Source: Viridibacterium sediminicola (lineage in GTDB: Bacteria; Pseudomonadota; Gammaproteobacteria; Burkholderiales; Rhodocyclaceae). From it: 64,000 bases of DNA. The translations under genes and the position numbers were made by a program. Every line of letters starts with the position of its first letter. Within the stretch, counting starts at the first letter, position 1. The stretch is taken from assembly GCF_039631295.1 (NCBI RefSeq), contig NZ_JBDIVE010000010.1, positions 1 through 64,000 of the forward strand, read 5' to 3'. Shown piece after piece: positions 42,845 to 52,198 of this stretch. The notes beneath the pieces were generated by a model, which saw nothing but the letters and a program-made list of their open reading frames with translations, searched no databases and was not told the DNA's origin.

Positions 42845-43807
42845 ATGGCATTGCGGAACATGCGGGTATGGCGTTACCTCGAAGAGGTCGCACGGGTTGG
42901 GTCGGTCAGGCAGGCAGCTGAACGTTTGCACGTTACGCCTTCGGCATTGTTGCGAAGGATTCAGGATGTCGAATCCGATCTCGGTGCGGCCTTGTTCGAA
43001 CGTACGTCCTCGGGCATGCATCTGACCGCCGCGGGCGAGGTGTTCATCGGCTGGATCAAGAACCAGCAATCCGAACTGCGCCGCGTCTATTCGCACATCG
43101 AAGCGCTCTCCGGCCTGCGGCGTGGCGAGGTGCGCATCGCGGTCAGCCAGGCCGCTGCCAGCGGCTTTCTGCAGCGTGAGCTGCGCGAATTCCGCAGCAA
43201 GCATCCGCTGGTCAAATTCACCGTCACGGTGTGTGATCACACCGCTGCGATCCGCCAGCTGATCGCCTATGAAACCGACCTCATCCTGGTGTTCCGCCCG
43301 CCACACGCGGCCGAGCTGCAACCGGTGATGTCGATTGGCCAGAACCTTGTCGCCGTGATGGCGCACGACCATCCGCTGGCCAAGAAAGAGACCGTGCGCG
43401 TGCGTGACTGCCTGATGTACGACCTGGCGCTGCCCGAGCGCAGCTACTCGGGTCGCGAGATCATCGACGAAGTCCTCGCGCGTGGCTCGACACGGCCTAA
43501 TCCGGTGATCGAATCGAACTCCTTCGAATTGCTGGCCGGTATGGTCAAGGACAGCGAGTTGATCAGCTTCCAGGTCGACATCGGCGCCCTGCGCTGGCGC
43601 GATGATCCGGACTTCGCCGTGCGGCCCATTGATGTGGTCGACCAGGCGCACGGCCCGCTGGTACTGGGCCAGCTCAAGGGCCGCGCACTGCCGCTGGCGG
43701 TGGCGCGTTTCTCGGAGCAGCTGGCGCGCCGGATGGACAGCATGCGAGTGCTGCCGACGGTGGACGATCAGCTGCCAGCCAGTGCGCTCGAACACCTGAA
43801 CAGTTGA
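42845..43807 (+). CDS. LysR-family transcriptional regulator 2
   Basis: 320 aa. HTH VARVGSVRQAAERLHVTPSALLRRIQ at about 13-38, effector domain thereafter with VTVCDHTAAIRQLIAYETDLILVF. GGAG is 6 nt before the ATG. Paralogue of LysR 1. Probably regulates the divergent SDR 2-amidohydrolase operon. Confidence 0.93.
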   Translation: MALRNMRVWRYLEEVARVGSVRQAAERLHVTPSALLRRIQDVESDLGAALFERTSSGMHLTAAGEVFIGWIKNQQSELRRVYSHIEALSGLRRGEVRIAVSQAAASGFLQRELREFRSKHPLVKFTVTVCDHTAAIRQLIAYETDLILVFRPPHAAELQPVMSIGQNLVAVMAHDHPLAKKETVRVRDCLMYDLALPERSYSGREIIDEVLARGSTRPNPVIESNSFELLAGMVKDSELISFQVDIGALRWRDDPDFAVRPIDVVDQAHGPLVLGQLKGRALPLAVARFSEQLARRMDSMRVLPTVDDQLPASALEHLNS

Positions 43808-43994
43808 GCAGAGCACTACGACTTTAGTCATAGCTTTCGCCCCACTTCGGGGAATCCGTGCGCTGCGCCAGTGCATGAAAATCTGCATCCAGCGGGTGTA
43901 GACATTCGGGTCGCTGGGGCGCGCCAAAATAGCGACACCGGGCGGCAGGGGAGTGCTTAGGATCAGCACTTGCCATTTCGTTCCAGGCCCGCCC

Positions 43995-46900
43995 ATGTCG
44001 TCCACTGTTCCTGAAGGCCCTTGCGATTGCCCGCCCGGGCTGAGCCGGCGTCAATTCCTCTCGCTCGGCGTGCTGGCGGGTGCGGCGCTGCTCGAAGGCT
44101 GGTCACCCCTGGTGCAGGCACTCGAAGCACCGCCGGCGGACGAGCCGGCCTGGGGCGACACGCCAGTGGTCTTGCGCGAGGGGACCAATCTGGCGATTGC
44201 CTTGTCGCCCGACCGTAAAACCCTGGCGATGGATTTGCAGGGCATCTTGTGGAGCCTGCCGGTCGAGGGCGGTGTGGCGCGGCGCCTCAGCGGCTATCTG
44301 CATGACATCGCGCGCCCGCAATGGACACCGGATGGGCGCAGCATTGTTTTCCAGTCCTATCGCGATGGCGGCTTCCAGTTGTGGATGATCAATGCCGATG
44401 GCCGCGATCTGCGCCAGCTCACGGCGGGCGAGTTCGATTGCCGCGAGCCGAGCTTCTCGCCGGATGGTCGCGAGCTTGCCTTCGCCAGCGATCGCAGTGG
44501 CCACTACGCGATCTATGTGATCGATCTGGCCAGCGGCGCGGTGCGCCGTGTGGTCGAGACCGGCAACGAGGATGGCGAACCGGCCTGGTCGCCGGACGGG
44601 CAGCGCATCGCCTTCTCAAGTGGCGGTGCGATCCGTTCGATTGCAGCCAGTGGCGATCTGGCCAGCTTGCGGGTGGAATACGCGGGTCCGGGCGCCAGCG
44701 CACCGGCCTGGTTGCCGGATGCGCAGTCGCTGACCTGGCGCGTGCTCGACGGCAGCGGGCGCGATATGCGCAGCAGCCGCCTGTATCACGCCGGCCAGGC
44801 GATCACCGATCTGCAACAGGACGTCTTTCCCGCGCCGGTGGTTTGGCTGGATGCGCAGCGCTTTCTGTACACCGCAGATGGCAAGATCCTCCAGCGCACA
44901 CTGGCCGATGCGCGCACGCAGGCCATTGCCTTTGAAGCGACGGTCAATGTCACTGCGCAGCGCAACTATGTGCGCAAAGTGCGTGATCTCGATCCTGCCA
45001 AGCTGCGCGTGGTGCGCGGCATTTCCTTCCCGGTGATTTCGCCCGATGGCGAGCGCATTGCCTTCGGTGCGCTCAATCAGCTGTGGATCCTGCAGCGCGG
45101 CCAGGCCAAGCCGCGCCAGCTGACGCACGACAGTTACGCCAAGCTCGGGCCGGCCTGGTCGCCAGACGGGCAGCAGCTTGTCTATGCCTCGGATCGCGGC
45201 GGCCTGATGCAGCTCTGGCTGCACGATCTCAATACGCAGGCGACGCGTGTGCTGACCCATGAACTCGCGGGCCTCAAGTACGCCAGCTGGTCGCCCGATG
45301 GCAAGCAGATCGCATGTCATACACACGACGGCTGGCTGTCGACGATTGATCTGGCGACGGGCGAATTCAAGCGCGTGATGCGCCAGACCGTGTGGTCGGG
45401 GCGCCCGCATTGGTCGCCGGACGGCAAGCAGATCGCGTTGGCGGCGGTGCGTCCGTATTCGGCACGCTATCGCGAAGGCCTCAGCTGCTTGCTGACGGTG
45501 ACGCTGGCGGACGGCAGCACGCTGTATCAAACACCTGCGCCGGGCGTCTCGCTCGACATCCGCAATGTGAACGGGCCGCTGTGGTCGGCAGACGGGCGTC
45601 ACTTCTTTTACACCCTCAATGGTGTTCTGCATGTCTCCAGGCTCGATGCGCAAGGCCGCGTCGAGGGCGCGCCGCGCGCGCTGTCGAACGAGCCGGCGGA
45701 TGCGCTGAGCCTCAGCGCTGACGGCCGTCGCCTGCTCTATCTCGCACATGGCGTGCTGCGCATGGCGCATCTGGATGGCACGCGCATCACCCAGGTCGAG
45801 ACCGTGCCGCTGGACCTGCACTGGCAGGTGGCCAGCTCGCCGGGGCTGACCGTCGTGCACGCCGGCCGCTTCTGGGATGGGCGCAGCGAGACGGCGCGTG
45901 AGAACGTGGACATCCTGGTGCGCGGCCAGCGCATTGTCGGCATCGAGCCACACCGTTCGACGCGCAGCGGCGTGCGCTGGATCGATGCCAGTACGCAGAC
46001 CGTGATACCCGGTTTGCATGACATGCACACCCATCGCGAGATGGGCATCCAGAACGGCGACCGCGAACCACGCATCTTCCTTGCCTATGGCATCACCACG
46101 ACGCGGGGCTTGGGCGAGAACGCCTATCTGACGCTGGAGAACAAGGAGTCGGTCGATGCCGGCCTGCGCATCGGCCCGCGCCATTTCGCAACCGGCGAAG
46201 CGCTGGAAGGCAGCCGCGTGTTCTGGGATGGCATGCGGCCGGTGCGCGACGAAGCTGCGCTCAAGCGCGAATTCGTGCGTGCCAAGGCGCTCGATTACGA
46301 CCTCATCAAGTGCTATGTGCGCCTGCCGCCGAACCTGCAACAGAAGGCGACCGAGATGGCGCACGCGATGGGCGTGCCGATCACCTCGCATTACCTGTTC
46401 CCGGCGGTGGTGTTTGGCGCGGATGGCTTTGAACACATGGGCGGCACCGACCGCTTCGGCTACTCGCGGGTCGGCAGTCAGCTGGGCGTCGGCTATCAGG
46501 ATGTGCTGGCGATTGCCGCCGGTGCGCGCTGCTTCCGCACACCGACCTTGTTCGGCATCGAGACCCTGCTCGCCGACACGCCGGACGATGTGCTCAAGGA
46601 CCTACGCGTGCAGCGCCTCTTGCCGCCTTGGGAGCGGCCAGCGCTGGAGCGCATTGCCAAATCCGGCAAGGCGCAGCCGCTGCGCGTGACGGCCAGACAG
46701 ATGGACGCCGTGCTGGCCATGCACAAGCAGGGGGTGAAGATCATCTGCGGCAGCGACTACCCTATTGTCATGCCGGGGCTCAGCTTGCACCTGAACCTGC
46801 GTGCGATGGTGCGCTTCGGCATGCGTCCGGTCGATGCCTTGCGCACGGCGACCAGCGTGGCGGGCGAAGTGCTGGCGCAAGGCACTGGCGTGCTTGAAGC

Positions 46901-47168
46901 GGGCGCCCTGGCCGATCTGGTGTTTGTGGCGGGCGATCCGCTCATGCGCATCGAGGACGCGGCCAAGGTACAGGCGGTGATGCTCGGCGGCCGCGTGTAT
47001 CGCTTCGATGAATTGCTGGCGCCCTTCGATCAGCCGACCCAGCCCACCGCGCAGCTCAATGCCAGCGATTTCGGTCAGGCTCAGCTGGCGGTTGCGGATC
47101 CGCACTGGTGGCACGACGCGCACTGGGCGCATGTCGCCAGCCAGGGTTGTTGCGGCGCGCAGGCCTGA
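43995..47168 (+). CDS. TAT-exported PD40 beta-propeller/amidohydrolase fusion
   Basis: 1057 aa. Twin-arginine signal SRRQFLSLGVLAGAALLEG with Arg18-Arg19. Residues about 60-610 hold repeated TolB/PD40 blades (FSPDGRELAFASDRSGHYAIY, WSPDGQQLVYASDRGG, WSPDGKQI). The C-terminal 390 residues are an amidohydrolase with His678 and His680 in HDMHTH, ITSHYLFP, and ICGSDYPIVMPG. Similar to periplasmic imidazolonepropionase-like or peptidase-like hydrolases. It would act in the periplasm, possibly as a first hydrolytic step before uptake. Monocistronic, with a terminator after it. Confidence 0.9.
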   Translation: MSSTVPEGPCDCPPGLSRRQFLSLGVLAGAALLEGWSPLVQALEAPPADEPAWGDTPVVLREGTNLAIALSPDRKTLAMDLQGILWSLPVEGGVARRLSGYLHDIARPQWTPDGRSIVFQSYRDGGFQLWMINADGRDLRQLTAGEFDCREPSFSPDGRELAFASDRSGHYAIYVIDLASGAVRRVVETGNEDGEPAWSPDGQRIAFSSGGAIRSIAASGDLASLRVEYAGPGASAPAWLPDAQSLTWRVLDGSGRDMRSSRLYHAGQAITDLQQDVFPAPVVWLDAQRFLYTADGKILQRTLADARTQAIAFEATVNVTAQRNYVRKVRDLDPAKLRVVRGISFPVISPDGERIAFGALNQLWILQRGQAKPRQLTHDSYAKLGPAWSPDGQQLVYASDRGGLMQLWLHDLNTQATRVLTHELAGLKYASWSPDGKQIACHTHDGWLSTIDLATGEFKRVMRQTVWSGRPHWSPDGKQIALAAVRPYSARYREGLSCLLTVTLADGSTLYQTPAPGVSLDIRNVNGPLWSADGRHFFYTLNGVLHVSRLDAQGRVEGAPRALSNEPADALSLSADGRRLLYLAHGVLRMAHLDGTRITQVETVPLDLHWQVASSPGLTVVHAGRFWDGRSETARENVDILVRGQRIVGIEPHRSTRSGVRWIDASTQTVIPGLHDMHTHREMGIQNGDREPRIFLAYGITTTRGLGENAYLTLENKESVDAGLRIGPRHFATGEALEGSRVFWDGMRPVRDEAALKREFVRAKALDYDLIKCYVRLPPNLQQKATEMAHAMGVPITSHYLFPAVVFGADGFEHMGGTDRFGYSRVGSQLGVGYQDVLAIAAGARCFRTPTLFGIETLLADTPDDVLKDLRVQRLLPPWERPALERIAKSGKAQPLRVTARQMDAVLAMHKQGVKIICGSDYPIVMPGLSLHLNLRAMVRFGMRPVDALRTATSVAGEVLAQGTGVLEAGALADLVFVAGDPLMRIEDAAKVQAVMLGGRVYRFDELLAPFDQPTQPTAQLNASDFGQAQLAVADPHWWHDAHWAHVASQGCCGAQA

Positions 47169-47198
47169 GCTTGCCCTGAAGTCAGGCCGCACCAACGA

Positions 47199-47232
47199 GA
47201 AGGCCCGCATCGCTGCGGGCCTCTGCCTTTTT
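47199..47232 (+). terminator. Rho-independent terminator after PD40-amidohydrolase
   Basis: Stem AGGCCCGCA (47201-47209) with TGCGGGCCT (47214-47222), loop TCGC, then CTGCCTTTTT. Confidence 0.85.
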
Positions 47233-47254
47233 ACTTTCTCCGGGAAATGCGTGA

Positions 47255-48898
47255 TTACGGGCAGTTCAGTTGCGGGTAATCGGCTTGCGCCTGGGCGCTG
47301 CTGATCAAGCCCTGGGCGATGTCGTAGGCGATGGCGGCGGGATCACGTTCTGCGGCGGGGCCGAGACCCGCACCGCCGGGTAACTTGAGTACCAGGCGAT
47401 CACCGGCGGGAATCTGCTGCAAGCCTTTGGCGCGCATGCTGGCGCCGGAGGCGAGGGCGACCGTGCCGGCTGCGCCATCCTGTCCGCCGGAGCGGCCACG
47501 TGCCGGATTGGCGACGCGCTCGTACATGGCCAGCACTTCGAAAGCGCTGCCATCGCGTGTGCCGACTTCAACTATCTGACCGAGCCCGCCGCGCTGGCGA
47601 CCGGCGCCGCCGCTGTCGGGCAGCAACTCCTTGCGCCAGATGACGATGGGCGCGCCGTGCTCGCTGACTTCCACCGGCATGGCGCGCACGCCGCTGGGGA
47701 AGGCGGTGGCCGACAAGCCGTCCTGGCTCATCCGTGCGCCGGCGCCGCCGCTGTTGAAGAACACCGTATCAAAGCCACGTCCCTGCATGCTGCCACGCAG
47801 CTGCACACTCCACAGACAGGACGAGCCCTCGGCTGGCACGCGGCCCGGCAGGGCCTGATCGAGACAGGCGAAGACCAGGTCCGGCAGCATCTGGCCGATG
47901 ACGTGGCGTGCGGCAACCGGTGAGGGCCGCTGTGCGTTGAGGATGCTGCCCTCGGGCGCGTTGACGATGAAGGGCAGCAGGGCGCCGTAGTTGTTCGGCA
48001 CCTCGGGGGCGATCAGGCATTTGAGGCCGTACACCGTGTAGGCGCGGCAGTAGTTGAGAACCACGTTGATGCCTTGCGACACCGCCGCGTCGGTGCCGGC
48101 GTAATCGACTTCGATGCCTTCTTCGCGAATTGTCAGCGTGGCGCGCAGGGTGATCGGTTTGTCATAGCCGTCGATGACCAGCTCGCCCTGCCAGCTGCCT
48201 TTCGGCAAGGCCGCGATGCGCGCACGCGTGGCGTGCAGCGACTGCATCAGGATGTAGTCGCCGAGCGAGTCGAGATCGGCCAGCGCGAATTCGCGCAGCA
48301 TGGCCACCAGACGGCGGGCGCCGGTTTCATTGCAGGCAATGTAGGAGAGGATGTCGCCTTCGACCTGCAGCGGCGTGCGCACGTTCTGCTTGATGATGCT
48401 CATCAGGTCGTCGTTGAGCTGGCCCTTGGCGGCCAGCTTGAGCAGCGGAATCTGCAAGCCTTCTTCAAAGATCGAGCGTCCGTCCGGCCCCTGGCCGAGG
48501 CCACCGATGTCGAGCTGGTGGCAGCAGCAGCCGAGCAGGCCGACCACGCGGCCATCCATCACCACCGGGCTGACCACGGTCACATCATGCAGATGCCCGG
48601 CGGTGAGCCAGGGGTCGTTGGTGATGTAGTGATCGCCCTTGGCCATGCTGTCGATGGGAAAACGCGCGAGGAAGTGACGCACGCCTTCGGCCATCGAGTT
48701 GACGTGGCCCGGCGTACCGGTCACCGCTTCGGCGACGAGTCGGCCTTGCGTGTCGAACACCGCTGCCGAGAGGTCACCGGCGTCGCGCACGGTGGTCGAG
48801 AAGGCAGTGCGCATCAGCGCCTGGGCGGCCTCCTCGACGACCGAGATGAGTCGGGTCCACATGACCTGCATGCGCAGTTCATTGACGGCATCATTCAT
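47255..48898 (-). CDS. hyuB: Hydantoinase/oxoprolinase B subunit (HyuB-like)
   Basis: 547 aa, standard length. VVEEAAQALMRTAFSTTVRDAGDLSAAVFD, GHLHDVTVVSPV and GGLGQGPDGRSIFEEGLQIP are family segments. With HyuA it carries out ATP-dependent hydrolysis of hydantoins, 5-oxoproline or related cyclic amides, or carboxylation in some relatives. AAGGAG lies 6 nt before the ATG at 48898, and the start overlaps the end of hyuA. Confidence 0.92.
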   Translation of the reverse strand: MNDAVNELRMQVMWTRLISVVEEAAQALMRTAFSTTVRDAGDLSAAVFDTQGRLVAEAVTGTPGHVNSMAEGVRHFLARFPIDSMAKGDHYITNDPWLTAGHLHDVTVVSPVVMDGRVVGLLGCCCHQLDIGGLGQGPDGRSIFEEGLQIPLLKLAAKGQLNDDLMSIIKQNVRTPLQVEGDILSYIACNETGARRLVAMLREFALADLDSLGDYILMQSLHATRARIAALPKGSWQGELVIDGYDKPITLRATLTIREEGIEVDYAGTDAAVSQGINVVLNYCRAYTVYGLKCLIAPEVPNNYGALLPFIVNAPEGSILNAQRPSPVAARHVIGQMLPDLVFACLDQALPGRVPAEGSSCLWSVQLRGSMQGRGFDTVFFNSGGAGARMSQDGLSATAFPSGVRAMPVEVSEHGAPIVIWRKELLPDSGGAGRQRGGLGQIVEVGTRDGSAFEVLAMYERVANPARGRSGGQDGAAGTVALASGASMRAKGLQQIPAGDRLVLKLPGGAGLGPAAERDPAAIAYDIAQGLISSAQAQADYPQLNCP

Positions 48899-50999
48899 GA
48901 AGTGCTCCTTGTTCTGCGGCCGTGCCACGCCGGCGCAGCACGATGTAGCCATGGCGGTCGATGCGTGCATCGAAGCTTGGCGAGATGACGCTGGTGGTCT
49001 CGCGTTCGATGACCAGGGCCGGGCCCTGGATCAGATCGCCGGGGCTCAGGCGCTCGCGGTGGTGGATGGCGAAATCCTGGATGTTGCCGCTGGCTGGGTC
49101 GCGCACGGCGCGGTAGCCGGCCGGTGTAGCGAGGCGCTGGGTGGCCGGCTCGGCCAGTGCTTGCGGGGCCGCCGTCACGGTGGACACCGAGACGCGCCAG
49201 CTGAGGATCTCGATCGGCAGCTTGACGAGGAAACCGCCGTACTGCTGGCGATAGGCTTCTTCGAAGCGGGCGATCAGCAAGCCTGCGTCGTCCGCCAGCA
49301 GATCACGCGTCGGCAGTTCGATCGGCAGCTCATAACCCTGGCCGCAGTAGCGTGCAAAGGCCAGGCGGCGTTCCTGGCGCGGCTGCCCGGCGGCGCCGGC
49401 GTCGACGATCTGGCGGGCGTCGTCGGCCATGCTCTGCAGCAAGGCGTTGACGGCGGCGAGGTCCAGCTGGTCGAGGCGCTGATGTTTGCTGCGCGCGATC
49501 TCGTAAGCAATCGGCGCGCGCAGGAAGCCCACGGCCGAACCGACGCCCGCGCTGCGCGGGATCACCACCTCATCGATGCCCAGTTTCTCGGCAATGCGCG
49601 CGGCATGCAGCGGCGCGCAGCCACCAAAGGCGACCAGGGTGCGCCCTTCGAGCGACAGACCGAGTTCGACGGCATGCACGCGTGCCGCGCTGGTCATCGC
49701 TTCGTCGACGATCTCGCTGATGCCCAGCGCACGCGTCGGAGCGTCGGCGCCGCTCATGCCGGGCAGGGACAGCAAGGCCTTGTCGCAGGCCTGCAGATCG
49801 AGCGCGAGGCTGCCGCCGGCGAAGGCGGCCGGGTCGATGCGACCCAAGGCCAGGTCGGCATCGGTGACGGTCGGCTTTGTGCCGCCGCGACCGTAACAGG
49901 CGGGGCCGGGTTCGGAACCTGCGCTGTGCGGGCCGACCTGCCAGCGCCCGGCGCCATCGACGCTGGCAATCGAACCGCCGCCGGCGCCGATCTCGACCAT
50001 CTCGACCACCGGGATGCGCAGCGGCAGGCCGCTGCCCTTGCGGAAGCGATGCACGCGCGCCACTTCGAACACCTGCGAGCTTTGCGGGCGGCCATCATCG
50101 ATGTAGCAGATCTTGGCCGTGGTGCCGCCGACATCCAGCGCCAGCATGTGCTGGATATTGCGCTCGGCGGCAATCGAGGCGGCGAACAGCGCCCCCCCTG
50201 CGGGGCCGGATTCGACCAGGCGCACCGGAAAGCGCGCCGCGATGTCCACCGTGGTCAGTCCGCCGGAGGAGAGCATCAGGAACAGCGGGCAGTTGAAACC
50301 CAGGGCGGTGATCTTGTTCTCAAGCCGGCGCAGGTAATTGGCCACCAGGGGCTGCACATAGGCATTCGCCGCGGTGGTGGTGAAGCGCTCGTATTCGCGC
50401 ATTTCCGGCGAGACTTCGCTGGACAGCGACACCATCACCTCAGGCAGGGCTTCGCGCAGAATCTGCGCGGCGCGCTGCTCGTGCGCCGGGTTGGCATAGC
50501 TGTGCAGGAAGGCCACGGCGATGCTCTCCACGCCCTCCGCAGCAAAGCTCGCGGCGGCGGAGCGCACCGCCTGTTCATCGAGCGGCTGCAGTTCGGCGCC
50601 GTCGGCTGCGATGCGTTCAGGCACGCTGATGCGCAGCTTGCGCGGCACCAGCACCGGCGGCTTCTCCATTGTGATGTCATACTGGTCGAAGCGGCTTTCG
50701 CTGCCCATGTCGAGCACGTCACGAAAGCCGTCGGTGGTCAGCATGGCGGTCTTGACGCCGCGCCGCTCGATCAGCGCATTGGTCGCCAGCGTCGTGCCGT
50801 GCACGATGAGGCCCACATCGGCCGGCTGCAAGCCGGCCTCGGCGAGGAGGATTTGCACGCCTTCGAGCAGGGCCCGTTCGGGCGCGTCGTAAGTGGTCAG
50901 CACCTTGGTCGAGTAGCGCTGCGCAGCCGTCTCCAGCACCACGTCGGTGAAGGTACCGCCGATGTCGGCGCCAATGCGCGCCAGTGCCGCGCTGCTCAC
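48891..50999 (-). CDS. hyuA: Hydantoinase/oxoprolinase A subunit (HyuA-like)
   Basis: 702 aa. ATPase fold of the ASKHA type: IGADIGGTFTDVVLE near 8-22, VHGTTLATNALIERRG, ALDVGGTTAKICYIDDG and GGGSIA. Partner of the overlapping hyuB. GTG start at 50999 gives a 4-nt overlap (GTGA) with the upstream oxygenase gene and is the family start, so the three genes are one operon transcribed oxygenase-hyuA-hyuB. Confidence 0.93.
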   Translation of the reverse strand: MSSAALARIGADIGGTFTDVVLETAAQRYSTKVLTTYDAPERALLEGVQILLAEAGLQPADVGLIVHGTTLATNALIERRGVKTAMLTTDGFRDVLDMGSESRFDQYDITMEKPPVLVPRKLRISVPERIAADGAELQPLDEQAVRSAAASFAAEGVESIAVAFLHSYANPAHEQRAAQILREALPEVMVSLSSEVSPEMREYERFTTTAANAYVQPLVANYLRRLENKITALGFNCPLFLMLSSGGLTTVDIAARFPVRLVESGPAGGALFAASIAAERNIQHMLALDVGGTTAKICYIDDGRPQSSQVFEVARVHRFRKGSGLPLRIPVVEMVEIGAGGGSIASVDGAGRWQVGPHSAGSEPGPACYGRGGTKPTVTDADLALGRIDPAAFAGGSLALDLQACDKALLSLPGMSGADAPTRALGISEIVDEAMTSAARVHAVELGLSLEGRTLVAFGGCAPLHAARIAEKLGIDEVVIPRSAGVGSAVGFLRAPIAYEIARSKHQRLDQLDLAAVNALLQSMADDARQIVDAGAAGQPRQERRLAFARYCGQGYELPIELPTRDLLADDAGLLIARFEEAYRQQYGGFLVKLPIEILSWRVSVSTVTAAPQALAEPATQRLATPAGYRAVRDPASGNIQDFAIHHRERLSPGDLIQGPALVIERETTSVISPSFDARIDRHGYIVLRRRGTAAEQGALHE

Positions 51000-51997
51000 A
51001 GATAGTCTCCCGACTTTTCGAGCTTGGCGTAGAAGCGCTTGAGGTGATCGCCGACGTGCACCGGTGCGAAGCGAGGCTCGCCGCCATCCTGCGCCACCAG
51101 CTCGGGCACCGGCTCGATGACGGTGTCGCGGTCCGGGTTGAGGAAGAACGGAATCGAGAAGCGTTCGACGCCCGCGCGGTTGCGCACGCGGTGGTAGTTG
51201 GAGATGAAGCGGCCGTTGGACCACCACATCATCATGTCGCCGATATTGATGGTGAAGGCGCCGGGCACCGGCGGCGCAGCCACCCAGGTGCCGTCGAGGC
51301 GTTTGACTTCAAGGCCACCGACATTGTCCTGGGCGAGAATGGTCAGCGGACCTTCATCGGTATGCGAGACGGTGTTCGAGACTTCGAGATTGGCGCTTGG
51401 CGGCAGCGGGATGTAGTAGAGCAGGCTCAGCTGACAGATCGGCATGTTGAAGTAGCTGTCGAAGCGGTCTTCCGGCAGACCCAGGCCGATGGCGAAAGCG
51501 CGCAGGATGTCGCGCGACAGATCGAGCATGGCGGCGTAATAATCGACGCAGGCTTCGCGGAAGCTCGGCATGCCTTCCGGCCAGCGATTGGGGCGGAAGA
51601 AGATCTTGTCGACTTCGGGTGCATCGGCGAATTCGGCCTGGATGCGGTATTGCTCAAACAAACGACTGTCACGCGACAGGCTGGACTCGGGCGGCATCGG
51701 AATCCAGCCGCGATACCACTCCACCGTGGCCTTGGCTTTCTCGCGTTCAGCAACAGGCTGGTGAAAGAAGCGGGCGGACTCGGTGAAGATCGCTTCGCGC
51801 TTGGCCTCCGGTACACCGTGACCCTTGAGGTAGAAGAAGCCGATGCGTGTGCAGGCTTCGGCAATTTCCATTGCCACCTGCTGTTTGCCTTGCGCACCGC
51901 CTTCACGGAAGGGGGTGAAATCAATGATGGGAATCTCGGCAATGTCGACCGTCTTGGCGACGATCAGATCCTCTTCCCCAGCTGAACTGCGACTCAT
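50996..51997 (-). CDS. IPNS-like Fe(II)/2-oxoglutarate-type oxygenase
   Basis: 333 aa. IIDFTPF opening, iron ligands His212 and Asp214 (SHTDEG) and His269 (NYHRV), and R279-F-S281 for cosubstrate binding: the complete isopenicillin N synthase/2OG dioxygenase site. GGAG is 8 nt ahead of the ATG. First gene of an operon with hyuA and hyuB, so it probably oxidises a substrate that is then hydrolysed, or the product of that hydrolysis. Divergent from the ABC transporter operon. Confidence 0.9.
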   Translation of the reverse strand: MSRSSAGEEDLIVAKTVDIAEIPIIDFTPFREGGAQGKQQVAMEIAEACTRIGFFYLKGHGVPEAKREAIFTESARFFHQPVAEREKAKATVEWYRGWIPMPPESSLSRDSRLFEQYRIQAEFADAPEVDKIFFRPNRWPEGMPSFREACVDYYAAMLDLSRDILRAFAIGLGLPEDRFDSYFNMPICQLSLLYYIPLPPSANLEVSNTVSHTDEGPLTILAQDNVGGLEVKRLDGTWVAAPPVPGAFTINIGDMMMWWSNGRFISNYHRVRNRAGVERFSIPFFLNPDRDTVIEPVPELVAQDGGEPRFAPVHVGDHLKRFYAKLEKSGDYL

Positions 51998-52198
51998 GGT
52001 TAAGCTCCTTTCATGCGTGATACAGATTAACCAGAGCGCCGGCCGAGTAGGGGTGCCTTTTCGGCGTGGGGCGTTTGCGAAAACGGCTACGAGTCGCCCC
52101 GCCGCAGGCGCGGGCTTTGGCGCACACTCTGCACCATGCCCGTGCTGAGCAGGCTTGGCGCCGGGCGCTGTGTGCAACCGACTCTCCGTGATCCGACC

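Noticed and set aside
48699..51005. Plus-strand open frame of about 770 codons opposite hyuA
   Set aside because: No recognisable domain; hyuA on the other strand has full ASKHA motifs and proper overlaps.
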